NCBI GenBank assembly: GCA_900770785.1 | Contig: CAAGLJ010000246.1 | Location: forward strand, 1 to 13,168 | Source: Lachnospiraceae bacterium | GTDB lineage: Bacteria > Bacillota > Clostridia > Lachnospirales > Lachnospiraceae | Reading direction: 5' to 3' | Length of the DNA stretch: 13,168 nucleotides | Shown here: positions 7,117 through 13,166 of the stretch, one piece after another | How positions within the stretch are numbered: the first letter of the stretch is position 1 | How the letters are laid out: every line of letters starts with the position of its first letter | Notes under the pieces: generated by a model | The model's database searches: none | What the model saw: the letters and a program-made list of their open reading frames with translations, nothing else | What the model was told of the DNA's origin: nothing | Position numbers and translations under genes: made by a program

Positions 7117-9756
7117 ATGAGCAAGAAATACCTGTACCTTTTTACGGAAGGTAACAAGGATATGCGCGAAATTCTGGGGGGAAAGGGAGCCAATCTGGCA
7201 GAAATGACCAATGCCGGAATGCCCGTTCCGCAGGGCTTTACAATCAGTACGGAGGCCTGCACCCAGTACTATAATGATGGACGCCAGATTAACGATGAAA
7301 TCATGGCACAGATTTATGAGTACATTGGCAAAATGGAAGAAATCGTAGGCAAAAAGTTTGGAGATGTTAAAAATCCGCTTCTGGTTTCCGTTCGTTCCGG
7401 TTCCCGTGCTTCCATGCCCGGTATGATGGACACGATTTTGAACCTGGGCCTTAATGATGAATCGGTGGAGGGGCTGGCGAAGCTTACCGGCAATCCTCGT
7501 TTCGCCTATGATTCTTATCGCCGTTTCGTTCAGATGTTTTCTGATGTGGTTATGGAAATGTCCAAAAGCGATTTTGAGAAAATCATCGATGAGATGAAGG
7601 AAGCCAAGGGTGTTACTCAGGATGTGGAGCTGGATGCCGATGATTTAAAAGCATTGGTCATCAAATTCAAAACTCTTTATAAAGAAAAAATGGGGAAGGA
7701 TTTTCCCGCTGATCCCAAAGAACAGCTGATTGAAGCAGTAAAGGCCGTATTCCGTTCCTGGGACAATCCCCGTGCTAATGTATACCGCCGTATGAACGAA
7801 ATTCCTTACGATTGGGGTACTGCTGTAAATGTACAGGCTATGGCCTTTGGTAATTCCGGTGACACCTCCGGTACCGGTGTGGCCTTTACCCGTGACCCTT
7901 CCACCGGTGAAAAGAAATTGATGGGTGAATATCTGATTAATGCACAGGGTGAGGACGTGGTTGCCGGAATCCGCACTCCCTCCCCCATCAGTCATTTAAA
8001 GGAGCAGATGCCTGAGGTATATGACCAGTTCGTGGAAATTGCCAACCGTCTGGAATCCCATTACCGGGATATGCAGGATATGGAATTTACCATTGAAAAT
8101 GGTAAGCTCTATATGCTCCAGACCCGTAACGGCAAACGTACTGCCCAGGCTGCCTTAAAGATTGCCGTAGATTTGGTAGACGAAGGTATGATTACCGAAG
8201 AAGAGGCTGTTTTACGCGTAGAACCCAACCAGTTGGACAGTCTTTTGCATCCCCAGTTTGATCAGGATAAGCTGGCTCTTGCTGCTCCCATCGGCAAGGG
8301 ACTGCCTGCTTCTCCGGGTGCTGCCTGCGGACAGGTCGTTTTCAGTGCCGAAGAGGCTAAGGATGCCGTAGAAAGCGGCAGAATGCCCAAGGTTATTCTG
8401 GTTCGCCTGGAAACCAGTCCGGAAGATATTGAAGGTATGGTTGCGGCTCAGGGTATCCTTACCGTACGCGGTGGTATGACCAGCCATGCAGCCGTAGTTG
8501 CCCGCGGCATGGGAACCTGCTGTGTATCCGGCTGTGGTGAAATTACGGTAGATTACGATAAGAAATGCTTTACTCTTTCCGGTAAAACCTACAATGAAGG
8601 TGACTGGATTTCCTTAAACGGCTCCACCGGTAATATCTACGGAGAGGCCATTCCCACCGTAGCTGCTTCTATCTCCGGAGACTTTGGCCGTTTTATGGCG
8701 TGGGCTGACCGTTCACGTGCCTTGAAGGTACTGGCTAATGCAGATAATCCCAGAGACGCCGCTCAGGCTGTGGAATTCGGTGCAGAGGGTATTGGTCTTT
8801 GCCGTACCGAGCACATGTTCTTTGAAGAAAGCAGAATCAAAGCCGTTCGTGAAATGATTGTAGCCCGTGACGAAGAAGCACGCAAAACTGCTCTGGCAAA
8901 GATTGAGCCTTATCAGCAGCACGACTTTGAGGAAATGTATCGGATTATGGGAGATTATCCTATGACTGTCCGTTATCTGGATCCCCCGCTGCACGAGTTC
9001 CTTCCTACCAAGGAAGAGGATATCCTAAGTCTGGCTTCTGAATTATCCATTACTCCCCAGGAGCTTAAGGATGTTATTGAAAGCCTCCATGAATTTAATC
9101 CCATGATGGGACATCGCGGTTGCCGTCTGGCTGTTTCCTACCCGGAAATTGCCGAAATGCAGACCCAGGCTGTCATCAAGGCCGCCTTAAAGGTTTCCAA
9201 AGAAACCGGTAAGAATATCGTTCCTCATATTATGATTCCCTTAGTCGGTGAGGTAAAAGAGCTTAAATTCGTTAAGGACGTAGTGGTAAAAACTGCTGAC
9301 CAGCTGATTGCCGAAGCAGGTTCTGATATGAAATACGAAGTAGGCACCATGATTGAGATTCCGCGAGCTGCTCTTACTGCTGCTGAAATTGCAAAAACTG
9401 CTGATTTCTTCAGCTTTGGTACTAATGACCTGACCCAGATGACCTTCGGTTTCAGCCGGGATGATGCAGGCAAGTTCCTGAACTACTACTACGACCAGAA
9501 GATTTATGAAAGCGATCCCTTCGCTCATCTGGATCAGACCGGTGTAGGACGACTGATTCAGCTTGCTGCTGACGACGGACGCAGAGTTAATCCGAATCTT
9601 GGTCTTGGTATCTGCGGCGAACACGGTGGAGATCCTACCAGTGTAGAGTTCTGTCACAATGTAGGCCTGGATTATGTATCCTGTTCACCCTTCAGAGTAC
9701 CTATTGCGCGCCTGGCTGCTGCACAGGCAGCTATTAAAAGTGGAGATAAGAAGTAA
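7117..9756 (+). CDS. ppdK: Pyruvate, phosphate dikinase
   Basis: PPDK interconverts pyruvate + ATP + Pi and PEP + AMP + PPi. In anaerobes it can run in the ATP-forming glycolytic direction or for gluconeogenesis. The 879 residues match the full bacterial length. In order: the ATP-grasp domain (GGKGANLAEM near 21-30; VSVRSGSRASMPGMMDT near 91-105), the phosphohistidine swivel domain with GGMTSHAAV and catalytic His457, and the C-terminal PEP/pyruvate TIM barrel with GLCRTEHMFF, GTNDLTQM and GICGEHGGDP, whose Cys833 is the expected acid/base. These positions are two off the known C. symbiosum His455 and Cys831. The start has a strong GGGGAGGT site. It is a single-gene unit with its own promoter and terminator. 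The nearby malic enzyme works at the same metabolic node. Confidence 0.98.
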   Translation: MSKKYLYLFTEGNKDMREILGGKGANLAEMTNAGMPVPQGFTISTEACTQYYNDGRQINDEIMAQIYEYIGKMEEIVGKKFGDVKNPLLVSVRSGSRASMPGMMDTILNLGLNDESVEGLAKLTGNPRFAYDSYRRFVQMFSDVVMEMSKSDFEKIIDEMKEAKGVTQDVELDADDLKALVIKFKTLYKEKMGKDFPADPKEQLIEAVKAVFRSWDNPRANVYRRMNEIPYDWGTAVNVQAMAFGNSGDTSGTGVAFTRDPSTGEKKLMGEYLINAQGEDVVAGIRTPSPISHLKEQMPEVYDQFVEIANRLESHYRDMQDMEFTIENGKLYMLQTRNGKRTAQAALKIAVDLVDEGMITEEEAVLRVEPNQLDSLLHPQFDQDKLALAAPIGKGLPASPGAACGQVVFSAEEAKDAVESGRMPKVILVRLETSPEDIEGMVAAQGILTVRGGMTSHAAVVARGMGTCCVSGCGEITVDYDKKCFTLSGKTYNEGDWISLNGSTGNIYGEAIPTVAASISGDFGRFMAWADRSRALKVLANADNPRDAAQAVEFGAEGIGLCRTEHMFFEESRIKAVREMIVARDEEARKTALAKIEPYQQHDFEEMYRIMGDYPMTVRYLDPPLHEFLPTKEEDILSLASELSITPQELKDVIESLHEFNPMMGHRGCRLAVSYPEIAEMQTQAVIKAALKVSKETGKNIVPHIMIPLVGEVKELKFVKDVVVKTADQLIAEAGSDMKYEVGTMIEIPRAALTAAEIAKTADFFSFGTNDLTQMTFGFSRDDAGKFLNYYYDQKIYESDPFAHLDQTGVGRLIQLAADDGRRVNPNLGLGICGEHGGDPTSVEFCHNVGLDYVSCSPFRVPIARLAAAQAAIKSGDKK

Positions 9757-9867
9757 ATTTTACTTCACATTCGCTATCGGATTCGATGAAGCTCAATCTT
9801 TCCGAAAAGCGGGCGGTCAGTATCTTCGCTCGTCACAGTGGGAAGATATAACAGTTGAAGTAATATT
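9756..9867. repeat. 112-bp segment bounded by inverted repeats in the ppdK 3' region
   Basis: AATTTTACTTCA (9756-9767) is matched in inverse at 9856-9867 (TGAAGTAATATT), 11 of 12 bases. Inside is a second inverted pair, TATCTTC (9821-9827) and GAAGATA (9842-9848). There is no ribosome binding site or credible gene. The segment separates the ppdK stop from its terminator by about 120 bp. It could be a small interspersed palindromic element (MITE or REP-like) or a structured 3' UTR. A copy-number search would decide. Confidence 0.45.
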
Positions 9868-9875
9868 CTAAAAAT

Positions 9876-9912
9876 ATCCGTCTATCGAATAAATCGATAG
9901 GCGGATTTTTTT
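9876..9912 (+). terminator. Intrinsic terminator of ppdK
   Basis: A 13-bp stem (9876-9888 with 9894-9906, one G-T wobble), a 5-nt loop ATAAA and a T-run at 9906-9912. It is the strongest terminator in the window and marks the end of the ppdK unit just before the phage-derived segment. Confidence 0.9.
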
Positions 9913-9934
9913 GTTTCGCATATTCGTGTTTTGA

Positions 9935-10213
9935 TTATGTTTTCTTTATAATAAAAAAAAAAGATCGAAGCGGATGGTCGATGGCTTTTTCCTTGCCGCC
10001 GTCCTCCTTGTAGCGGTATATATGGAGCGGAAGCCCTGCGATGGCTTCCGACAGGATACGCACACAGGCATACACCGCTGTCACCTGCATGGCACTCCGC
10101 TCAGTCACTACCTTGCCGGACGAGCTGCCGCCCATGTAAAAGGCGTATCCTGACCCGACCGTGCTGTCTGTGGGCTTATCCCTTGACCGAAATAAACCGC
10201 TGAATATTCCCAT
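9935..10213 (-). pseudogene. Phage portal protein (HK97 type), truncated N-terminal remnant
   Basis: The first 80 or so codons read as the N-terminus of an HK97-family portal protein: MGIFSGLFRS, a Gly/Ser stretch, then RSAMQVTAVYACVRILSEAI, AGLPLHIYRYKEDGGKEKAI and DHPL. Portals normally run to about 400 residues; here homology stops near 9968. The frame then passes through a run of ten A residues in AT-rich DNA and ends at 9935 with the unrelated tail RSFFFIIKKT. An intact start with GGAG 11 nt upstream is retained. In phage, the portal lies directly downstream of the terminase large subunit. Here a Fic gene and its terminator separate it from a terminase remnant. It is almost certainly non-functional. 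Confidence 0.85.
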
Positions 10214-10245
10214 ACTTCATCACGCTCCTTTCGATTTCTTGTATG

Positions 10246-10280
10246 AAAAAAGCACCTACCTGTTCGACCAGATAGATGCT
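10246..10280 (-). terminator. Intrinsic terminator of the Fic gene
   Basis: On the minus strand a 12-bp stem (10269-10280 with 10251-10262, two G-T wobbles), a 6-nt loop GTCGAA and a T-run (plus-strand A's 10246-10250). It lies about 75 bp after the fic stop and 33 bp before the portal start, so it isolates fic transcription from the phage head genes. Confidence 0.85.
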
Positions 10281-10319
10281 TTCTCTTAAACCCTTCTCCT
10301 TTCCCTCATTATTCTCTTA

Positions 10320-10351
10320 CTTTTAAGGGGAAGAGGCTCCCTTTAAGGGAA
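10320..10351 (+). repeat. Two CTTTTAAGGGGAA-type motifs downstream of fic
   Basis: CTTTTAAGGGGAA at 10320-10332 is identical to the 13-mer at 11492-11504 on the other side of fic. A shorter relative, CTTTAAGGGAA, lies at 10341-10351 inside a perfect 13-bp palindrome TCCCTTTAAGGGA (10338-10350), between the fic stop and its terminator. Confidence 0.55.
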
Positions 10352-10353
10352 TC

Positions 10354-11400
10354 CTATTTGATTCTGTAATAGCTGGTGCTTTTGCCGCTGCCCTCCCGTT
10401 TCAGTTCGCCGGAAGCCACCAGCTTCCGAAGAGCGCCTTCCACGGAACTGACGCTGAGTGCCGGACAAAGCTCACGGATATCCTGCTTGGTGAAGCGTCC
10501 GATCTTATTCTTTGTGGCAAGCCGCACCGTATCAAGTGCAGAGCGTTTGGTCTCCACAAGGGCAAAACGGTCTTCAAAATCCTTGCAGGCCGCAAGGATC
10601 GTTCCGAGTAGATACTTGATGAACGAAACCGGATCGTCCGTTCCCTCATGCCAGCCATCCTGCGATGCGGACAGCGCATCGTAATACAGCTCCTTGTTCT
10701 TTGCGATCTTTGCCTCCAACGAGATATACTTTCCGACATAGAACCCGCTCCGATAGAGAAGCAATGTCGTCAGCAATCTGCTCATACGACCGTTCCCGTC
10801 ATTAAATGGATGGATGCAGAGAAAATCATGAATGAAAACAGGAATTGCGATCAGCGGTTCAAGCTCCAGATTCCCGATAACGCGGTTGTATTCCTCGCAT
10901 AGTCTATCAAGCGCATCCGGCGTCTCATACGGAGCAAGCGGAGTAAAGAGCGTCTCCGTATGCCCGTCAGGATAGGTCACACTGATATAGTTCTGCACGG
11001 TCTTTGTCCTGCCTGCCACCGGATTGTTCATATGGCTGTAGAGGATTTTGTGCAGCTGAAGGATATAGTTTTGTGTGATCGGAATTGAGTCAAAACTCTC
11101 ATGTATGATTCCCAGCACATCCCTGTAACCCGCGATTTCCTGCTCATCCCGGTTTTTTGGCGTTGTTTTTTTCAGGGCAAGCTGTCTGATACGGGTATCA
11201 GTTGTTACGATTCCCTCAATGGCATTTGACGCCTCTGTGCTTTGGATCTTGGCGATCTCGACCAGCTTCTCCAGTTCCTCGGGCCTTTGCTTCAGATACA
11301 TTTCCTGCTTTCCAGCCTCTTTATATATGGCGGCAACAAGCCCCAGCAGATCGGAGTCCCATTTTTTATCCCTGATCAATGAGTAGTTGAACTCTCTCAT
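10354..11400 (-). CDS. Fic-domain protein (predicted AMP transferase) with C-terminal winged helix
   Basis: This 348-residue protein is intact. Fic enzymes usually transfer AMP from ATP to hydroxyl groups of target proteins. The core motif HPFNDGNGRMSR (197-208) has the catalytic His and every residue of HxFx(D/E)GNGRxxR. The self-inhibitory helix lies N-terminal to the core (class II): S58-x3-E62-G63 in EASNAIEG, so no separate antitoxin is expected. A substrate-flap segment TLFTPLAP is at about 150-157. The last 50 residues (about 298-348) look like a winged helix-turn-helix (KQDIRELCPALSVSSVEGAL, then a wing). It has its own promoter and terminator and sits between terminase and portal remnants, so it is probably phage cargo. 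A GGGGG/AAGGAA purine stretch precedes the ATG. The target is unknown. Confidence 0.93.
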   Translation of the reverse strand: MREFNYSLIRDKKWDSDLLGLVAAIYKEAGKQEMYLKQRPEELEKLVEIAKIQSTEASNAIEGIVTTDTRIRQLALKKTTPKNRDEQEIAGYRDVLGIIHESFDSIPITQNYILQLHKILYSHMNNPVAGRTKTVQNYISVTYPDGHTETLFTPLAPYETPDALDRLCEEYNRVIGNLELEPLIAIPVFIHDFLCIHPFNDGNGRMSRLLTTLLLYRSGFYVGKYISLEAKIAKNKELYYDALSASQDGWHEGTDDPVSFIKYLLGTILAACKDFEDRFALVETKRSALDTVRLATKNKIGRFTKQDIRELCPALSVSSVEGALRKLVASGELKREGSGKSTSYYRIK

Positions 11401-11428
11401 TTCCTTACCCCCTCATTTATTCACTTAA

Positions 11429-11457
11429 ATAATAGAATATTTTAAGGGAAAAGTGAA
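11429..11457 (-). promoter_or_regulatory. Promoter of fic, with motif between -35 and -10
   Basis: Minus strand: -35 TTCACT (11452-11457), 17-bp spacer, -10 TATTAT (11429-11434). The spacer contains TTCCCTTAAAA, one of the repeated motifs. An outer inverted repeat, TTCACTT (11420-11426) and AAGTGAA (11451-11457), brackets the promoter. This arrangement suits repression by a protein bound between the boxes. Confidence 0.5.
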
Positions 11458-11504
11458 GTGCTTAAGGAAATTTCCCCGTAATAGCATTCCGCTTTTAAGG
11501 GGAA
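11439..11504 (+). repeat. Three CTTTTAAGGGGAA-type motifs upstream of fic
   Basis: TTTTAAGGGAAAA (from 11440), CTTAAGGAAA (11461-11470, the weakest) and CTTTTAAGGGGAA (11492-11504). Together with the two downstream of the gene they make five related sites around fic, all in the same orientation. They are candidate operators. Confidence 0.5.
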
Positions 11505-11517
11505 TTATTCAAGAGAA

Positions 11518-11779
11518 TCAAATAAACAAAATGCCGCTGGAGTCGTAAACGCTCTCGCGTACCTCGTTGCCGCATCGTATCGCGCGGTCAAGCCCCATGA
11601 TGGTAGCTATCGGGCCATCGTTCTTCTCTGTCGACGACTCCCCAGCGGTCGAATGCGATCTCCCTGATGTTGAACCGCTCTCCGATCTGCTCGATGAACT
11701 TTTTGGAACAGCCAGTGGCGGTTGCTATAATGACTCCATTATAAATCACCTGTTCACATACTTCCTGCCGTATGCTCAT
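11518..11779 (-). pseudogene. Phage terminase large subunit, internally deleted C-terminal remnant
   Basis: Two terminase pieces lie in different frames. The first (about 11698-11639) reads FIEQIGERFNIREIAFDRWG, a conserved stretch of the nuclease half of large terminases. The second (11640-11518) reads ESSTEKNDG, then ATIMGLDRAIRCGNE and SVYDSSGILFI before a stop, the typical end of these proteins (compare KSTEKIDGAVATIMALDRAI in relatives). The roughly 60-70 residues that normally lie between are missing, and the junction near 11640 shifts the frame. The 5' limit is unclear: the open frame starts at ATG 11779, but its first 27 residues do not clearly look like terminase. It is non-functional. 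Confidence 0.8.
11726..11743. promoter_or_regulatory. Perfect inverted repeat near the edge of the phage remnant
   Basis: TATAATG (11726-11732) and CATTATA (11737-11743) around a 4-bp spacer. It lies just upstream (minus strand) of the first recognisable terminase residues, near the probable host-phage junction. It could be an operator, a junction relic or chance. Confidence 0.3.
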
Positions 11780-11829
11780 TGCCGTATTTAAATCCTTACT
11801 GTATCAGCAGCATATTTGCAGCCTTCCTC

Positions 11830-12612
11830 TCAGCCCAGTACCACATCCAGAATCATCATCATACTAAACCCTATGGCAAAAGCAATAGTCCCCAGATTGG
11901 AATGCTCCCCTTCTGACATTTCCGGAATCAATTCCTCCACCACCACATAAATCATGGCTCCTGCCGCAAAACTGAGCAGATAGGGAAGGACAGGAACAAT
12001 CTGCCGGGAAAAGATGATGGTTAAGGCTGCTGCTACAGGCTCCACCACACCGGATGCCACTCCCAGGCCAAAGGCTTTCCCCCTTTTCATTCCTTCACCG
12101 GCAAGAGGCATGGAAATAATGGCCCCCTCGGGAAAATTCTGCAAGGCAATCCCCAGAGCTAATGCCAGAGCTGCCAGGGCTGTAATCTCGACCTCATCGG
12201 TTATCCACCCTGCATACACTACTCCTACTGCCATTCCCTCCGGTATATTATGTAGCGTAACTGCAAAAAGCAGCATGGCAGTCCTGGGCAGGCTGCTGGC
12301 TGGTCCCTCTGCTGTATTCTGGTTAATGTGTATATGCGGTGTTACCGTATCCAAAAGAAGCAAAAAGCCCATTCCCAGCAAGAAGCCCACTACGGCAGGA
12401 AAGAAGGCCAGCTTCCCCATTCCTTCGGCATGGTTCATAGAAGGAATCAACAGACTCCATACACTGGCTGATACCATAACTCCTGCGGCAAATCCGGTCA
12501 TTCCCCTCTGTAAATTCCGATTTATTTCTCCCCGCAGAAAAAATACACAGCCTGCTCCCAGAGAGGTTCCCAAAAATGGCAGTAATATCCCCTGTAACAC
12601 TTTAATTTCCAT
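11830..12612 (-). CDS. ZIP-family divalent metal transporter
   Basis: ZIP proteins carry Zn2+, Fe2+ or Mn2+ into the cytosol across the membrane. This one has 260 residues, a ZupT-like size, with about eight hydrophobic segments. The metal-site motifs are present: HNIPEG (121-126) in the fourth segment and QNFPEG (158-163) in the fifth, where Gln replaces the His often found. A His-containing loop, HIHIN (93-97), lies between segments 3 and 4, a usual feature of the family. GVVEPVAA (188-195) is also typical. The start has AAGGAG 9 nt upstream. The gene has its own promoter with a downstream palindrome, and no clear terminator follows it; the phage remnant begins within about 50-130 bp. The metal cannot be told from sequence; nearby palindromes suggest metal-responsive control. 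Confidence 0.93.
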   Translation of the reverse strand: MEIKVLQGILLPFLGTSLGAGCVFFLRGEINRNLQRGMTGFAAGVMVSASVWSLLIPSMNHAEGMGKLAFFPAVVGFLLGMGFLLLLDTVTPHIHINQNTAEGPASSLPRTAMLLFAVTLHNIPEGMAVGVVYAGWITDEVEITALAALALALGIALQNFPEGAIISMPLAGEGMKRGKAFGLGVASGVVEPVAAALTIIFSRQIVPVLPYLLSFAAGAMIYVVVEELIPEMSEGEHSNLGTIAFAIGFSMMMILDVVLG

Positions 12613-12643
12613 TCATCATATCTCCTTCCTCCAATTCCTTCAA

Positions 12644-12658
12644 ATGGAATAATTCCAT
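12644..12658. promoter_or_regulatory. Palindromic operator candidate in the ZIP gene leader
   Basis: ATGGAAT, one central A, then ATTCCAT: a perfect 7-1-7 inverted repeat between the predicted ZIP start point (about 12675) and the ribosome binding site. Its size and symmetry fit a dimeric repressor site, plausibly metal-responsive, but it does not match a box I can name. Confidence 0.45.
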
Positions 12659-12681
12659 TATATGTCTGTACTATTGTGTCT

Positions 12682-12711
12682 ATTATATCTTTTACTGTTT
12701 CCTTCTGTAAA
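12682..12711 (-). promoter_or_regulatory. Promoter of the ZIP transporter gene
   Basis: Minus strand: -35 TTTACA (12706-12711), 18-bp spacer, perfect -10 TATAAT (12682-12687). A second TATAAT (12657-12662) overlaps the palindrome but lacks a -35. Confidence 0.65.
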
Positions 12712-12756
12712 CCACTATCCTGTATCCCCTGCTTTACTCCATATACCCATATACGG

Positions 12757-12783
12757 AAAAAAAGCCCCTTTATTTTAGGAGCT
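12757..12783 (-). terminator. Intrinsic terminator upstream of the ZIP promoter
   Basis: On the minus strand AGCTCCT pairs with AGGGGCT (one G-T wobble) around a 7-nt AT loop and is followed at once by seven T's (plus-strand A's 12757-12763). It would stop a transcript coming from the promoter at 13067-13095. Confidence 0.7.
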
Positions 12784-13060
12784 CCTTTCCGGTATGTATG
12801 TTTTGTATGTTCTTGTAAACAAAAGAATGGGGAATGACCGGGAAGCCTGTATTCCGAAATCTCTGCATCCTGTACCGATTAATAAAAAATTATAGGAATG
12901 AAGGATTTTATCAGACAGGCCTGTTTGCGAAGAATCTTTTCACAAATAAAGGCCTCCTGCCATAGCTTCGGCTGAAACATATGGTCACAGTCACTATATT
13001 TACAGCTTAACCAATCCAGGTTAGATTTAATCTAATCTTTATTAGTTACTGCTAACTTAT
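12784..13060 (-). other. Transcribed region without a convincing gene: candidate small RNA or leader
   Basis: A near-consensus promoter (13067-13095) and a terminator (12757-12783) on the same strand bracket about 300 nt. No known protein or RNA family was recognised. Two tiny open frames exist. One of 33 codons (12980-12879, starting MFQPKLWQEAF) has no ribosome binding site. One of 10 codons (12943-12911, GTG start, MKRFFANRPV) has a perfect AGGAGG (12953-12958) 9 nt upstream. It could be a regulatory RNA, a leader-peptide RNA or an attenuated leader of the ZIP gene. Confidence 0.35.
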
Positions 13061-13090
13061 GCTGTTAGTATAAGCTAACTTAAGTAAGTT
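13021..13090. promoter_or_regulatory. Cluster of four palindromes over a promoter (TTAG/CTAA half-sites)
   Basis: Sites are TTAGATT-T-AATCTAA (13021-13035), AGTTA-CTGC-TAACT (13044-13057), GTTAG-6-CTAAC (13064-13079) and AACTTA-AG-TAAGTT (13077-13090). The 9-mer GCTAACTTA repeats at 13051-13059 and 13074-13082, 23 bp apart. TTAG/CTAA half-sites resemble DtxR/IdeR-type iron boxes, but the fit is loose and this is inference. Confidence 0.5.
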
Positions 13091-13095
13091 GTCAA
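13067..13095 (-). promoter_or_regulatory. Strong minus-strand promoter inside the palindrome cluster
   Basis: -35 TTGACA (13090-13095), exact consensus; 17-bp spacer; -10 TATACT (13067-13072). One palindrome covers the -10 and another fills most of the spacer, so a bound regulator should block it. The start point would be near 13060, reading towards the ZIP gene. Confidence 0.7.
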
Positions 13096-13157
13096 CTGTT
13101 TTTTTAATTTTTTTCTTTTCAGTTGGAGACTCCTATCCTCCTTGAGTTTCCGCAGTT

Positions 13158-13166
13158 TTATCCACA
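13158..13166 (+). other. Single consensus DnaA box
   Basis: TTATCCACA matches the 9-bp DnaA-box consensus exactly. Only one copy is seen, two bases from the right edge, without an AT-rich unwinding region or dnaA/dnaN nearby, so it is not evidence of an origin by itself. Confidence 0.3.

Noticed and set aside
9674..9871. Plus-strand open frame running through the end of ppdK into its 3' region
   Set aside because: It is out of frame with ppdK over its first part, has no ribosome binding site, and ends in the inverted-repeat segment.
10354..11400. Two-gene Fic toxin-antitoxin system
   Set aside because: No small antitoxin gene next to it; the inhibitory S-x3-E-G helix is within the same protein, so it is a single-gene, self-inhibited type.
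9918..11818. Attachment-site-like repeat GCATATTCG (9918-9926) and GCATATTTG (11810-11818) flanking the phage remnant
   Set aside because: Only 8 of 9 bases match in AT-rich DNA, and no integrase is present; too weak to call att sites.
12879..12980. A 33-codon minus-strand frame starting MFQPKLWQEAF
   Set aside because: No ribosome binding site and no recognised family; kept only as a remark in the candidate RNA region.
13021..13090. CRISPR array suggested by clustered repeats
   Set aside because: Repeats are short, overlapping and palindromic with no regular spacers; they fit operators over a promoter.
13158..13166. Replication origin suggested by a perfect DnaA box
   Set aside because: Only one 9-bp match, with no cluster, unwinding region or dnaA/dnaN genes; one chance match in 13 kb on two strands is not surprising.
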